Origin: Streptomyces marianii
Lineage (GTDB): Bacteria; Actinomycetota; Actinomycetes; Streptomycetales; Streptomycetaceae
NCBI RefSeq assembly: GCF_005795905.1
Contig: NZ_VAWE01000001.1
Location: forward strand, 7,691,501 to 7,755,500
Length of the DNA stretch: 64,000 nt
Reading direction: 5' to 3'
Positions 1 to 9,914 of the stretch are shown one piece after another (the first letter of the stretch is position 1; the number at the start of each line of letters is the position of its first letter). The translations under genes and the position numbers were made by a program. The notes under the pieces are model-generated. The model was not told where the DNA came from. It did no database searches and was given only the letters and a program-made list of their open reading frames with translations.

Positions 1-1096
1 CGAGGAAGTCCCGGTTGGTGCCGTACACCGGGCGGCGCTCGCCGAGGCCGCGCAGCGGCCGGTACGTCAGTTTCACTCCGTCCGCCTCCACTTCGGTCGC
101 CCCGGGGGCCGACGTCAGCGTCCCGGCACGGTCGGCGCACGGGTAGTCGAGCCTGGCCGCCCCGTCGGTCCGCGCGCCCAGCGCCGGCGGGAGCGGCTCA
201 CCGAGATGCGTGCGCAGGACGTGCTCGAAGAGCGGTATGTCCAGCAGCCCGGCGAGCAGCAGATCGCACTGGTCCCCGATGGCACGGTAGTTGACCTCGA
301 TGATCCGCGCGCGGCCTTCGTGCACCGTGAACTCCGTGTGGCAGGCGCCGAACCCGACGCCGAGCGCGTCGAGTTGGGCGAGCACCTGCGTCTCGATGTC
401 CCTCGGGTGCCGGGGGACGTAGGTCAGCCGCTCCTCGACGAAGTACGGGGGAGGGGACAGTTCGGTGCGGAACCCGCCCAGCACATGGAGTACCCGCCCG
501 TCGCCGAGGGTCTCCAGGGTGAACACCTCGCCGGGCAGGTACTCCTCGACCACCAGCGCGGCCCCCGGCCGCCGCGCGCGGATCTCCTCGCAGCGCCGCA
601 CCAGTTCCGGCGCGTCCCCGACCATGACGACGTCCTCGCTCGCCACGCCCTCGCGCGGCTTGACGACGCACGGGTAGGGGAGGTCGGCGGCGACGGCGGC
701 GGCGTCCTGCCCGGCGGTCAGTTCCACGGACCGCACGGTGTCGGCGCCCGAGGCGGCCAGCCGGCGGCGCATCTCGGCCTTGTCCTTCGTGCGCAGCGCC
801 GCCCGCCAGTCCTTCGCGGCCAGCCCGAAGTAGTCGGCGGCGAGCGCGGCCTGGGTCTGCAGGTGGTCGCTGTTGGTGAACACCGCCTCGGGGGTGCCGT
901 GGGCGGACACGCGGGAGACCACGGCCCGGAAGTCGTGCACGTCGCACTCCAGCACCTCGACGTCCGGGTACACGGCGCGGTGTGCGGCGGGCCGGTCGGT
1001 GAGCAGTGTGACGTCCAGGCCCAGCCGGCGGGCGGCCGGGAGGAATCCCTCGGTGACCGAGTCGGTCGGGTTCAGGGCAAGCAGGTACAACCGCAT
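1..1096 (-). CDS. ATP-grasp ligase, iron-regulated, C-terminus cut by window edge
   Basis: The frame runs from ATG at 1096 leftward off the window (about 365 codons visible). It begins MRLYLLALNPTDSVTEGF and reads as an ATP-grasp carboxylate-amine ligase. A central segment CVVKPREGVASEDVV looks like the ATP-binding lysine loop, EEYLPGEVFTLE follows, and the metal-binding end is IIEVNYR. The family joins a carboxylate to an amine with ATP. The substrate cannot be read here. A consensus iron box lies about 60 bp upstream and a FhuF-type siderophore reductase diverges on the other side, so I infer a role in making or handling a siderophore, with partner genes probably to the left of the window. 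The start has a GGAG at a 10-nt distance. Family call firm, pathway inferred. Confidence 0.8.
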   Translation of the reverse strand, partial: MRLYLLALNPTDSVTEGFLPAARRLGLDVTLLTDRPAAHRAVYPDVEVLECDVHDFRAVVSRVSAHGTPEAVFTNSDHLQTQAALAADYFGLAAKDWRAALRTKDKAEMRRRLAASGADTVRSVELTAGQDAAAVAADLPYPCVVKPREGVASEDVVMVGDAPELVRRCEEIRARRPGAALVVEEYLPGEVFTLETLGDGRVLHVLGGFRTELSPPPYFVEERLTYVPRHPRDIETQVLAQLDALGVGFGACHTEFTVHEGRARIIEVNYRAIGDQCDLLLAGLLDIPLFEHVLRTHLGEPLPPALGARTDGAARLDYPCADRAGTLTSAPGATEVEADGVKLTYRPLRGLGERRPVYGTNRDFL

Positions 1097-1156
1097 GAGG
1101 GGGCCACTCCGCGCTCGGATCCGGCGATCCGAAGTTCCGGATCACGGGACGAGAGC

Positions 1157-1175
1157 CTAGGTTAGGCACACCTAA
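1157..1175. promoter_or_regulatory. Iron box (DmdR/IdeR-type operator) for the ATP-grasp gene
   Basis: The 19-bp site CTAGGTTAGGCACACCTAA differs from the actinobacterial iron-box consensus as I know it (TTAGGTTAGGCTCACCTAA) at only two positions. It sits about 61 bp upstream of the minus-strand ATP-grasp start at 1096. DmdR/IdeR repressors bind such sites when Fe(II) is plentiful, so the gene should be induced by iron starvation. Confidence 0.88.
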
Positions 1176-1231
1176 GTCTGTCAATTCGCGTCAACACGGC
1201 CTCGGTTGGCGCGCGAGATCACTTCTGTGGT

Positions 1232-1250
1232 TAAGGTGAGGCTCGCCTTA
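1232..1250. promoter_or_regulatory. Second iron box, upstream of the FhuF-type reductase
   Basis: TAAGGTGAGGCTCGCCTTA is a near-perfect palindrome matching the iron-box consensus at 15 of 19 positions. It lies 37 bp before the GTG at 1287. It would fall inside the coding region if the frame were started at its earliest possible codon (1206), which is one reason for choosing 1287. Confidence 0.8.
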
Positions 1251-1286
1251 CCTCATTTGTGTCAGTCGTCGTGTCGAGGAGCGCCC

Positions 1287-2147
1287 GTGACCCTGGCTCC
1301 GGTGTACCCTCACGCCTCCGCCGTGAGCTGCTCCGCCCTGGCCGGTTCGGTATTCCGCAGGCTGGTGGTGCTCTGCCCGGCACTCGAGGCGGACGTCGCG
1401 GAGACCGGTTCCCGGACCCCGCAGGGCTGGGTCGACGGCGCCGAGCTTGCCGCCCGCCCCGAGTTCCTGGACGCTCTGGTCGCCGCCGAGACCCTGCGGA
1501 CGGAGCGCGACCACGGCCGTACTCCGCGTCCCGACGTCGCCGCCTCCCGTGCGCTGCACGACTACCTCTGGTCCGTCGGTCTGCTGATGAGCGGCCCCTG
1601 GTGCCTTGAGCGCCGCGTCCCGCGGATCCGGCCCGAGAGTGTCCGCGTCAGCCTCACCACCGGGGCGTACTCCGTCGTACCCGGCGGCTTCGCGTGCCTC
1701 CCCGGCGATCCGGCCGCCGGGCTGCCGGGCGTGAGGGTGCTGCCGCACGAGGAGGCCCTGCGCGCGGAGCTGCGCGCCGCTTTCGCCGACCATGTGCGTC
1801 CGCTGCTGACCGTGATCGCCCCGCTGGTGCGCCGCGGGCCCCGTGCCTTGTGGGGCATGGCGGGCGACGACCTGGTGTCCGGCGTCTGGTACCTCGGCCG
1901 GATGCTGGGGGAGGAGGAGCGCGGTGTGCGGGCCGCGACCGAACTGCTGCCGGAGCCCGTCCCCCCGTTCCCCGGCGGTGCCGACTTCCGCCGGCTCGCC
2001 GGCCGCGAGGGCCGGTCGTACCCGACCCGCACCCGCGCGGGCTGCTGCCTCCACTACACCGTCCGCCCGGCCGAGGCGTGCGCCACCTGCCCCCGTACGG
2101 GTGACGCCGAGCGGCTGCGCCGGCTGGAGGGTGACCGCCCCCGCTGA
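1287..2147 (+). CDS. FhuF-type siderophore-iron reductase, [2Fe-2S]
   Basis: A 286-residue protein ending in the motif CCLHYTVRPAEACATCP. A CC pair followed about 12 residues later by CxxC is the diagnostic [2Fe-2S] ligand set of FhuF-type ferric-siderophore reductases. These reduce Fe(III) in imported siderophores in the cytosol so the iron is released. The start is set at GTG 1287 because GAGGAG (1276-1281) stands 5 nt before it and because an earlier start would place the iron box inside the gene. It diverges from the iron-box-controlled ATP-grasp gene. The rest of the protein has no catalytic motif I can name, as usual in this family. Confidence 0.86.
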   Translation: MTLAPVYPHASAVSCSALAGSVFRRLVVLCPALEADVAETGSRTPQGWVDGAELAARPEFLDALVAAETLRTERDHGRTPRPDVAASRALHDYLWSVGLLMSGPWCLERRVPRIRPESVRVSLTTGAYSVVPGGFACLPGDPAAGLPGVRVLPHEEALRAELRAAFADHVRPLLTVIAPLVRRGPRALWGMAGDDLVSGVWYLGRMLGEEERGVRAATELLPEPVPPFPGGADFRRLAGREGRSYPTRTRAGCCLHYTVRPAEACATCPRTGDAERLRRLEGDRPR

Positions 2148-2195
2148 CGGGGTCCGCCCGGGAGGCGTCCACGACACGCTTCTGATGGGTGAGTC

Positions 2196-2223
2196 ATGTG
2201 GCGACTTGTCCTATTCGCCACAT
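2196..2223. promoter_or_regulatory. Perfect 9-bp inverted repeat immediately before the beta-helix gene
   Basis: ATGTGGCGA and TCGCCACAT are separated by 10 nt and end 11 nt before the ATG at 2235. An AT-rich stretch (TAATTT) follows the right arm. It could be an operator, a leader hairpin masking the start region (no good Shine-Dalgarno is visible there), or a weak terminator for the reductase gene. The sequence alone does not decide. Confidence 0.5.
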
Positions 2224-2234
2224 AATTTGAGCTC

Positions 2235-3296
2235 ATGACGAAACGACAGTTCATGTACCTCGGCTGTGTCGCTCTGATGGTGACCTCGGGACTGGGCGCG
2301 GCGGCACCGGCAGGAGCCCGCACCACCTACGACGTGGTCCCCGGCGAGTCGATCCAGCTCGCGGTCGACCGGGCGCGCCCCGGAGACACCATCGACATCG
2401 CCCCCGGCGTCTACCGGGAGAGCGTCATCATCAGGAAGTCCGACCTGACGCTGCGAGGCGCGGGCGAGCGGACCGTCCTCATGCCCTCCACGGCCAAGCC
2501 GACACACGTCTGCGGGCTGGGCGGCAACGGCATCTGCGTCATCGGGACCGACGCCAGGCCCGCCACCAACGTCCGGGTCCACTCGCTGACGGTGTCGCAG
2601 TTCAAGAAGAACGGCGTCTGGGCCTCGCGCACCAACAAGCTGAGCATCCGCGGCGTCACCGCGCTGAGGAACGGCAACTGGGGCATCGCCCAGGAGCGCT
2701 CCCTGCGGTCCGAGATCCGCGGCAACGCGGTCCGTGACAACGCGGAGTCGGGCATCTTCGTGTCGAACACCATCGACACCGAGGCCGGCGCCGTCAACAC
2801 CCGCCGCACCGTGGTCATGGACAACCTGCTGGCCGGGAACCGCATCGGCATCACCGTCCGGCGCCTGCGGAACCTGTACGTGAACAACAACGTCGTCACC
2901 GGCAACTGCGCGGGCATGTTCGTCGTGGGCGACGAGGGCGTCCCCCGGACGGGCGACCTGACCGTGCGCGGCAACCGCGTGCACCACAACAACAAGTCCT
3001 GCGCCAAGACCGCACGGCTCCCGAGGATCCAGGGCGCCGGCATCGTCCTCACCGGTGTCGAGGGCGCCACCGTCGCGTCGAACGCCGTCTGGAGCAACGT
3101 CGGCACTTCCCCGTTCTCCGGCGGGATCGTGCTCTTCAAGAGCATCGTGGGTGCCCCCAACAGCGGTAACGTCATCAAGGACAACATGCTGGTGGCCAAC
3201 CGTCCGGCGGACCTCGCCAACCGGGACACCGGCACCGGCAACACCTTCTCCGGCAACTACTGCCGCCTGTCCGAGAAGGCGGGGAAGTGCGCATGA
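2235..3296 (+). CDS. Secreted right-handed parallel beta-helix protein
   Basis: A 353-residue protein with a Sec signal peptide (basic MTKRQ, hydrophobic stretch, likely cleavage near AGART). Next comes the usual beta-helix opening, SIQLAVDRARPGDTIDIAPG, and then repeated Asn-rich coils such as NAVRDNAESGIFVSN and NNVVTGNCAGMFVVGDEG. This is the NosD/PbH1 pectate-lyase-like fold. The family includes polysaccharide lyases and epimerases as well as non-enzymatic proteins, and I see no lyase catalytic motif that I can assign. Its stop codon overlaps the start of the methyltransferase (ATGA), so the two are translationally coupled, an odd pairing of a secreted and a cytosolic protein. Confidence 0.85.
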   Translation: MTKRQFMYLGCVALMVTSGLGAAAPAGARTTYDVVPGESIQLAVDRARPGDTIDIAPGVYRESVIIRKSDLTLRGAGERTVLMPSTAKPTHVCGLGGNGICVIGTDARPATNVRVHSLTVSQFKKNGVWASRTNKLSIRGVTALRNGNWGIAQERSLRSEIRGNAVRDNAESGIFVSNTIDTEAGAVNTRRTVVMDNLLAGNRIGITVRRLRNLYVNNNVVTGNCAGMFVVGDEGVPRTGDLTVRGNRVHHNNKSCAKTARLPRIQGAGIVLTGVEGATVASNAVWSNVGTSPFSGGIVLFKSIVGAPNSGNVIKDNMLVANRPADLANRDTGTGNTFSGNYCRLSEKAGKCA

Positions 3297-4363
3297 CGAC
3301 CGGCACGACCGGCGCGGCCGCGGACACCGCGGGTGCCACCGTCCGGACCGCCACCCCGCCGTCCATGCGGTTGAGGGAGCTCGTCTTCGGCGCCGCCCTG
3401 GCCGGCTCCGTACGGGCCGCCGCCCGGCTCGGCGTCGCGGACGCGCTGGGCGAGACACCGGCAACCGCCGAGGACCTGGCGGCGGCCGTCGAGGCCGACC
3501 CCCGGGCACTGCGGCGGATGCTGCGCGCGCTGACCTGCTACGGCATCTTCACCGAGCATGCGGACGGCACGTTCGCCCACACCGAGATGTCGCGGCTGCT
3601 GCGGGAGGACGACCCGCACAGCCTGAAGTACATCTCCCTGTGGTGCACCGAACCGTGGACCTGGGACGCCTGGCCCCGCCTCGACGAGGCGGTGCGGACG
3701 GGCCGGAGCGTCTTCGAGGGCCTGTACGGCAAGGGCTTCTTCGACCACCTCCACGAGGACGCGCACGAGTCCGCGCACGTCTTCAACCAGGCCATGACCA
3801 CCTCCAGCATGCAGTCCGCGCTGGACGTGGCGGAACTGCTCGACCTCACGGGAGCGGCCACCGTCGCGGACATCGGCGGTGGCCAGGGCCACGTCCTGGC
3901 GAGTCTGCTGGAGAAGAACCCCGGCCTCAGGGGCACGCTGCTGGACCTGCCCCGCGTCGTGGCCAACGCCGATCCCCGGCTGCGGGACGGCGGATCCCTC
4001 GCCGACCGGGTCACCATCGTCCCCGGCGACTGCCGGGAGGCCATCCCGGTCGAGGCCGACGTCTACATCATCAAGAACATCCTGGAATGGGACGACGACA
4101 GCACCCGCAGAACCCTCCGCAACGTCGTCTCGGCCGCCCGTCCGGGGGCCAGGGTGGTGGTCATCGAGAACCTCGTCGACGACACTCCGTCGATGAAGTT
4201 CACCACGTCGATGGACCTGCTGCTGCTCCTCAACGTGGGTGGTGCGAAGCACACCCGGCAGAGCATGACCGCCAGGATGGCGGACGCCGGTCTCGTCGTC
4301 GGCGACTTCCGCCCGGTCAACGCGTACCTCCACGCGTTCGACAGCGTCACCCCCGGCGGCTGA
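3293..4363 (+). CDS. SAM-dependent O-methyltransferase (Methyltransf_2 / polyketide type)
   Basis: A 356-residue methyltransferase. The N-terminal half is a winged-helix dimerisation domain (LRELVFGAALAGSVRAAARL onward). The SAM-binding motif I is VADIGGGQGHVL around residue 195, followed by an acidic D/DLP loop (LLDLPRVV) and the family's IIKNILEWDD segment. Such enzymes methylate phenolic hydroxyls, often of aromatic polyketides. The start is ATG 3293 in an ATGA overlap with the beta-helix gene. A GTG at 3287 is in frame but less likely. It converges on the spore-pigment cluster and may tailor its product; this is inferred from position. Confidence 0.85.
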   Translation: MTTGTTGAAADTAGATVRTATPPSMRLRELVFGAALAGSVRAAARLGVADALGETPATAEDLAAAVEADPRALRRMLRALTCYGIFTEHADGTFAHTEMSRLLREDDPHSLKYISLWCTEPWTWDAWPRLDEAVRTGRSVFEGLYGKGFFDHLHEDAHESAHVFNQAMTTSSMQSALDVAELLDLTGAATVADIGGGQGHVLASLLEKNPGLRGTLLDLPRVVANADPRLRDGGSLADRVTIVPGDCREAIPVEADVYIIKNILEWDDDSTRRTLRNVVSAARPGARVVVIENLVDDTPSMKFTTSMDLLLLLNVGGAKHTRQSMTARMADAGLVVGDFRPVNAYLHAFDSVTPGG

Positions 4364-4382
4364 CCGCCGGGCTCCCTCCCCC

Positions 4383-4416
4383 TCGCCGGCTCCGCGTCCG
4401 CACGCGGAGCCGGCGA
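4383..4416. terminator. Bidirectional terminator between methyltransferase and pigment cluster
   Basis: A perfect 15-bp inverted repeat (left arm TCGCCGGCTCCGCGT) with a 4-nt loop (CCGC). It sits between the stop of the plus-strand methyltransferase (4363) and the stop of the minus-strand cyclase (4427). There is no T-tract, as is common in Streptomyces. Confidence 0.8.
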
Positions 4417-4426
4417 CTCGTCGTGC

Positions 4427-4759
4427 TCATCCCTTCGCCGTTCGCTCCCAGCGGTAGAACTCGTGGGCCATGGCGTCCTTCGGGCTGCGCCAGGTCTCCG
4501 GGTCGTACGCGCTGACGTAGGCGGAGAGCTTGTCGCTGATGTCACGGAACTCGGGGTGGCCCGCCACCTTGGCCACCGCCGGCCCCGGCGGCCGGTCGGC
4601 TTCGATCAGATGGAGGTAGACATCGCCGAACTGGAAGAGGCTGCGCCGGGTCACCCCGACCAGGTCGGGCAGTTCGCCCCGGTCGGAGGCCTCGAACACC
4701 TTGGCGATGTCATGGGCCGAGTCCGGTGCCATACGGGCGACGATGAGGGCGTGGTGCAT
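4427..4759 (-). CDS. whiE-ORFVII: TcmI-family polyketide cyclase, WhiE ORFVII-like
   Basis: A 110-residue protein, the usual length for TcmI-type cyclases (a dimeric ferredoxin-like fold). It starts MHHALIVARM and has the conserved region GVTRRSLFQFGDVYLHLIE. It would catalyse a late ring closure of the polyketide. It is the last gene of the minus-strand operon, 25 bp after the aromatase, and AAGGGA precedes the ATG at 4759. The order from 9709 down to 4427 matches whiE ORFI to ORFVII of S. coelicolor as I know it. Confidence 0.9.
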   Translation of the reverse strand: MHHALIVARMAPDSAHDIAKVFEASDRGELPDLVGVTRRSLFQFGDVYLHLIEADRPPGPAVAKVAGHPEFRDISDKLSAYVSAYDPETWRSPKDAMAHEFYRWERTAKG

Positions 4760-4784
4760 CGAGGGGGATCCCTTCGCTTGACGG

Positions 4785-5535
<751 letters not shown>

Positions 5536-5558
5536 GAGGTCCTCCTTCTCACGGTTCT

Positions 5559-6806
5559 TCACCGGGTGTTGGCGCCGTGCCGCAGCACGAGCGCCGCGTT
5601 CGAGCCCATGAGTCCTCGGCTCAGCACCAGGGCGGTGCGCAGCTCGGCAGGACGGGGCCTGCCGGTGACCACCTCGAGCTCGTGGCACACGTCGAAGACG
5701 TTGGGCGTGGGCGGGACGACACCGTCCTGCAGAGCGAGCACGGCGGCAGCCGTGTCCAGCACGGGCGCTCCGCAGTACGCCCGGCCCGTACCGGTCTTGG
5801 GGGCGGTCACCGGCACCCGCCGTCCGTGGGTCCCCAGCGCGTCGGCGAGCGCCAGGGCCTCGGCACGGTCCGCGTCCGGGATGCCGAGCGCGTCCGCGAA
5901 GACGACGTCGATCTCCTCGGGCGCGCACCTGGCCTCCGCCAGGGCTCCCCGGATCGCCTGGGCCAGCCCCTCGCGCGACTCCTCCCACCGGGAGGCTCCG
6001 GTGAACGTCGCCGCGTGACCGGCGACCACGGCGCGGACCGCGGCGCCCCGCCGGCGGGCGGCCGACTCCTCCTCGACGACGAGCATGGCCCCGCCCTCCG
6101 CGGGCACGAAACCGCTCGCGGCCGAGGTGAAGGGCCGGTAGGCCCGTTCCGGGTCCTCGCTCGTGCTGAGTTCCCGGTATCCGAGCTGGCAGACCAGCGA
6201 GTACGGCGCGAGCGGCGCCTCCGCCGCCCCGATGACGACCGCGTCCGTGCCCCGGCCGATGGCCCGGGCCGCGTGCGCGAGGGCGTCGAGACCGCCCGCC
6301 TCGTCACTGGCCACCACACCGCAGGGGCCCTTGAACCCGCCGCGGATGGAGATCTGACCGGTGCTCGCCGCGTAGAACCAGGCGATGGACTGGTACGGGC
6401 CCACATAGCGCGAACCCTGTCCCCACAGCCGCTGAAGCTCCCGCTGGCCGAACTCGCCGCCGCCCGAGCCGGCCGCGGTGACCACACCCACGGCGAACGG
6501 GGATTCGCTGTAGTCACCTGACGTTATCCTCGCGTCGGCCAGCGCCATGTCGGCGGCGGCCATCGCGAAGTGCGTGAACCGGTCGGTCTGGACGAGGTAG
6601 CGCTCCTCGACCAGGGATTCCGGGTCGAAGCCGCGGACCTCTCCCGCGACCCGGACCGGCATGTGGTCGCAGCCTTCACGTGTGATGTGGTCGAGGACGC
6701 TGATGCCCTCCCGTGTGGACTTCCAGAAGGCATCGGCGCCGACCCCGTTGGGGGCGACGACACCGATTCCGGTGACGACCGGTCGCCGGTCCTGCCGAGG
6801 ACTCAT
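5559..6806 (-). CDS. whiE-ORFIV: Ketosynthase beta subunit / chain length factor
   Basis: A 415-residue ketosynthase-like protein beginning [20 protein letters not shown]. The position of the catalytic cysteine in the partner KS is Glu169 here ([12 protein letters not shown]), so it cannot form the thioester. That marks it as the chain length factor, which sets polyketide length and primes the chain. Gln is the residue I would expect at this site in most CLFs, so Glu is slightly unusual. The ATG at 6806 overlaps the KS stop (ATGA), so the two subunits are translationally coupled as expected for a heterodimer. Confidence 0.93.
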   Translation of the reverse strand: MSPRQDRRPVVTGIGVVAPNGVGADAFWKSTREGISVLDHITREGCDHMPVRVAGEVRGFDPESLVEERYLVQTDRFTHFAMAAADMALADARITSGDYSESPFAVGVVTAAGSGGGEFGQRELQRLWGQGSRYVGPYQSIAWFYAASTGQISIRGGFKGPCGVVASDEAGGLDALAHAARAIGRGTDAVVIGAAEAPLAPYSLVCQLGYRELSTSEDPERAYRPFTSAASGFVPAEGGAMLVVEEESAARRRGAAVRAVVAGHAATFTGASRWEESREGLAQAIRGALAEARCAPEEIDVVFADALGIPDADRAEALALADALGTHGRRVPVTAPKTGTGRAYCGAPVLDTAAAVLALQDGVVPPTPNVFDVCHELEVVTGRPRPAELRTALVLSRGLMGSNAALVLRHGANTR

Positions 6807-8071
6807 GGTGTCCTCCCTCCTGGCCGGGTCAGGACCACGGCGGACTGGAACCCGCCGAATCCGCTGCCGACCGAGAGCACGTTGCGCAGCTTGAGGGCGC
6901 GCGCCGTGCGCGGCACGTAGTCGAGATCGCACTCGGGGTCGGGGGTCTCGTAGTTCGCCGTCGGCGGCACCACCTGGTTGGCCAGTGCCAGCACGCATGC
7001 GACGACCTCGATCGCCCCGATCGCCCCGAGCGAGTGACCCACCATGGACTTGATGGAACTCATCGGGACCTTGTACGCGTGGGAGCCGAGCGACTGCTTC
7101 ACCGCGGCCGTCTCGTGCCGGTCGTTCTGCTGCGTACCGGAGCCGTGCGCGTTGACGTAGTCGATGTCCGACCCGTCGATCCGGGCGTGGTCCAGGGCGC
7201 TGTCGATGGCACGCGCCATCTCCAGGCCCTCACGGGTGAGACCCGTCATGTGGTACGCGTTGCCGAACGTGGCGTAGCCGCCGATCTCGCAGTACACCGT
7301 GGCACCGCGGGCCCGCGCGTGTTCGAGTTCCTCCAGGACGAGCACGGCTCCGCCCTCGCCCATGACGAACCCGTCACGGCGCGCGTCGAAGGGGCGGGAG
7401 GCGTGGGCCGGATCGTCGTTGTTGGGTGACGTGGCCTTGATCGCGTCGAAGCACGCCACGGTGATGGGGGAGATGGGCGAGTCCGACGCGCCGGCCACGC
7501 ACACGTCGACCCTGCCCTCCTCTATCGCGTGGAAGGCGTACCCGATCGCGTCCAGGCCGGAGGTGCAGCCCGTGGACACGGTCTGGACCGGACCGTGGGC
7601 GCCCGTCTGCTCGGCGACCTCGGAGGCGAGGGCGCTGGGCGAGAACGCCCGGTGCAGATGCGGTTCCGCCTCGCTCGGGTCCACGTCCCAGCGCCGACCG
7701 GAACTGCTGACCTTGACGTAGTCGTGCTCCAGCCGGGTGGTGCCGCCCACGGCGGTGCCGAGCGACACCCCGATCCGCCAGGGGTCCTCCATCTCCGGGT
7801 CGAGACCGGCGTCCCGGAGCGCCTCCCGGGCGGCGACCATCGCGAACTGGACGTACCTGTCCGCGCGCTGCACCTCCTCCGGCCCCAGACCGTGCTCCTT
7901 CGGGTCGAAGTCGCACTCGGCGGCGATCCGCGAGCGGAAGCCGGTCGGGTCGAAGAGGGTGATGCCGCGCGTCGCCGTGCGGCCGTTGGCCAGGAGGTCC
8001 CAGAACGCCGGTATCCCGACACCCCCCGGCGCGACTATGCCGACACCGGTGACCGCCACGCGCCGGGTCAT
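6803..8071 (-). CDS. whiE-ORFIII: Ketosynthase alpha subunit of spore-pigment type II PKS
   Basis: A 422-residue ketosynthase with the complete triad: Cys169 in STGCTSGLD, His309 in VNAHGSGT and His346 in SMVGHSLGA. It catalyses the decarboxylative condensations that build the pigment chain together with the CLF. It overlaps both neighbours by ATGA, with the cupin gene at 8068-8071 and the CLF at 6803-6806, so the three are tightly coupled. Confidence 0.95.
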   Translation of the reverse strand: MTRRVAVTGVGIVAPGGVGIPAFWDLLANGRTATRGITLFDPTGFRSRIAAECDFDPKEHGLGPEEVQRADRYVQFAMVAAREALRDAGLDPEMEDPWRIGVSLGTAVGGTTRLEHDYVKVSSSGRRWDVDPSEAEPHLHRAFSPSALASEVAEQTGAHGPVQTVSTGCTSGLDAIGYAFHAIEEGRVDVCVAGASDSPISPITVACFDAIKATSPNNDDPAHASRPFDARRDGFVMGEGGAVLVLEELEHARARGATVYCEIGGYATFGNAYHMTGLTREGLEMARAIDSALDHARIDGSDIDYVNAHGSGTQQNDRHETAAVKQSLGSHAYKVPMSSIKSMVGHSLGAIGAIEVVACVLALANQVVPPTANYETPDPECDLDYVPRTARALKLRNVLSVGSGFGGFQSAVVLTRPGGRTP

Positions 8072-8508
8072 GAAGCCGTCCCGGTGCGTTCCGGCGGCCG
8101 GTGGGCCGCCGCGGCCTCCGCCACCGGCGTCTCCTCGGTGTCGACGTGCCCCAGCTCCGGCCGCGGGGCCAGCGGCCCGAGGTGGAAGACCATCCGGGCC
8201 TGGGCGCTGCCGACGTTGCGGAACCGGTGCCGCACGTAGGGCGGGATGAACAGCCCCTGGTCAGGCCGGATCGACAGCGTCTCGTCGTCGAGGTCGACTT
8301 CCATCTCGCCGCACACGACGTACACGAACTCCTCGGAGTACGGGTGGTAGTGCTCGCCGATGCGGTCGCCGGGCTCGACGGTCGCCAGGCCCATGAAGCC
8401 GCTCGTGGCGCCCACCGCCGTGGGCGTGAGCATGGCGCGCAGATCGCCGCCGCGTTTGGTGTTGTGCTGGGTCTCGCTGAGATCGACGATGCGATGGGGT
8501 GTGGTCAT
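8068..8508 (-). CDS. whiE-ORFII: Cupin protein, WhiE ORFII-like
   Basis: A 146-residue single-domain cupin. The first motif is [15 protein letters not shown] and the second [14 protein letters not shown], giving a His-rich metal site. Proteins of this type sit next to the KS in spore-pigment and curamycin-type clusters (CurC-like). Their exact step, probably an oxidation or a cyclisation aid, is not settled as far as I know. The ATG at 8508 is chosen because GGAGGA lies 7 nt upstream; an earlier in-frame codon has no such site. Confidence 0.88.
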   Translation of the reverse strand: MTTPHRIVDLSETQHNTKRGGDLRAMLTPTAVGATSGFMGLATVEPGDRIGEHYHPYSEEFVYVVCGEMEVDLDDETLSIRPDQGLFIPPYVRHRFRNVGSAQARMVFHLGPLAPRPELGHVDTEETPVAEAAAAHRPPERTGTAS

Positions 8509-8587
8509 GACGGGTTCCTCCACGTGGCCGCGCGATGGGGCGCCGGCGGTCGGGGTGTGCGGGTGCCTGGGCGGCCGGTCGCACGGG

Positions 8588-9709
8588 TCAGGGGGCGTGG
8601 CGGTCGGTGATCGGACGCATGTCCGCGGACGACAGGAGCTTGGACATGTCCTCCTCCGTGGCCGGGGCGTCGATTCCCAGTGCCTCGCTGTCCAGCAGGC
8701 GGGACAGCATGGCCGCCTTGCGCTGTCCGTGCGCCCCGATCACCTGCAGCGGCGCCGCGTCACCTGAGCCGCGCACGTCGACCAGGCGTACGACGATGTC
8801 GTCCCGCTGGAAGATCGTGCTGCTGTCGATCGGGGTCGACCGGTCGCCCGCCGCCGCCTCGTCCTCACCGGCGAGCAGCCGCGCCAGCGCCATGCCGCAA
8901 CCGGGCTTGGCCGGGTAGTAGAGCGCGTGCCGCCTGAGGGCCTCGTCGTCGGTGCCCGCCGAGGCCAGGTGGTGCACCGCGGGGAGCGCGGCCCGGGTGA
9001 AGAACACCCGTGCGGAGTCCGGGTCGTTGAGGTCCCGGTCCTGCTCCAGATAGGGGTTGATGGCCTCCTCGACGGCCCGCACCTCGGGCTGACGGGCCAC
9101 GTGGCGCAGCGCCGCCATCAGGTCGCCCTCCACCTCGACGGCCCGCACGACACGGTTGCCGTGCATGAACAGCGAGGTCCGGCGCAGTCGGGTGTGCTCG
9201 TCGACCTTCGACTGCGGCGACTGGTAACCCGCGAGGATGTCGGCCACCAGCGCCTCGGTGCCCGGCTTCACGGTGAAGGTGAGTGCGTGGCGCACCACGT
9301 TGTCACCCACGCGGGGGAACGGCTGCAGTCCGCCCTGAACGGCGTTGGCGGTTGCGGAGGTGTGCGGCTTGCCCGTCTCGCGCAGCACGCTGAAGCGAAG
9401 GGAGCGGGTGTCCCGGACGCAGTTGTGGAGCGGCCGTACGGTCTCGACGTGCTCCTCGCTGTTCACCCAGGCGAGGAAGGGCGGTGCGCTCTCCCACTCG
9501 CTGGTGATCAGCCACTGCGAGGGATTCTCGATCGACTGGCACAGCTGGTCGCTGATGTGGCCCGGCACCGACGCGACCTGGTTGCGCATGTGCTCGTACG
9601 CCTTCAGGAAGTTCTGCTGAGCGCCGTCATGAAGGTCCAGCAGCAGTACGACACGCAGCCTGGAGCCGTCAAAGGCCGACTGGGATATACGTTCGGAAAG
9701 CGGAGTCAT
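8588..9709 (-). CDS. whiE-ORFI: SchA/CurD-like protein, WhiE ORFI-like
   Basis: A 373-residue protein starting [15 protein letters not shown]. It contains at least two ferredoxin-like (ABM/EthD-like) segments, around [20 protein letters not shown] and again [20 protein letters not shown], with a third copy suggested by [20 protein letters not shown]. This is the SchA/CurD family found first in spore-pigment operons, whose function is unproven; the fold suggests a monooxygenase or cyclase helper. The start is ATG 9709, 11 nt after GGAG; codons further upstream look non-coding. It is the promoter-proximal gene of the operon. Confidence 0.85.
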   Translation of the reverse strand: MTPLSERISQSAFDGSRLRVVLLLDLHDGAQQNFLKAYEHMRNQVASVPGHISDQLCQSIENPSQWLITSEWESAPPFLAWVNSEEHVETVRPLHNCVRDTRSLRFSVLRETGKPHTSATANAVQGGLQPFPRVGDNVVRHALTFTVKPGTEALVADILAGYQSPQSKVDEHTRLRRTSLFMHGNRVVRAVEVEGDLMAALRHVARQPEVRAVEEAINPYLEQDRDLNDPDSARVFFTRAALPAVHHLASAGTDDEALRRHALYYPAKPGCGMALARLLAGEDEAAAGDRSTPIDSSTIFQRDDIVVRLVDVRGSGDAAPLQVIGAHGQRKAAMLSRLLDSEALGIDAPATEEDMSKLLSSADMRPITDRHAP

Positions 9710-9914
9710 GATGCACGCATCTCCTTCGAGACGGTGGGGCCGCCGCGTGCGGTGCACGAAGCCGGCTCGGGGGGGTTTCAGGCTTCGATCCTGTGCCGGT
9801 ACCACGGGTGGCGCGAGATGTGTGAACCAGGTGGGTGAACCGGGCGATCGAGTCCCTCCCGCCAGGGCATGGAAACTCCATTCCCCCTACCGGCGGCTGG
9901 AGCTGGAGCTACTG
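9710..9914. promoter_or_regulatory. Divergent promoter region of the spore-pigment cluster
   Basis: A 205-bp spacer between the divergent ORFI and hydroxylase genes. In S. coelicolor the two whiE promoters lie in the equivalent spacer and fire late, during sporulation, with the hydroxylase promoter depending on the sporulation sigma factor SigF. I could not pick out convincing -10/-35 boxes by eye. Confidence 0.6.
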
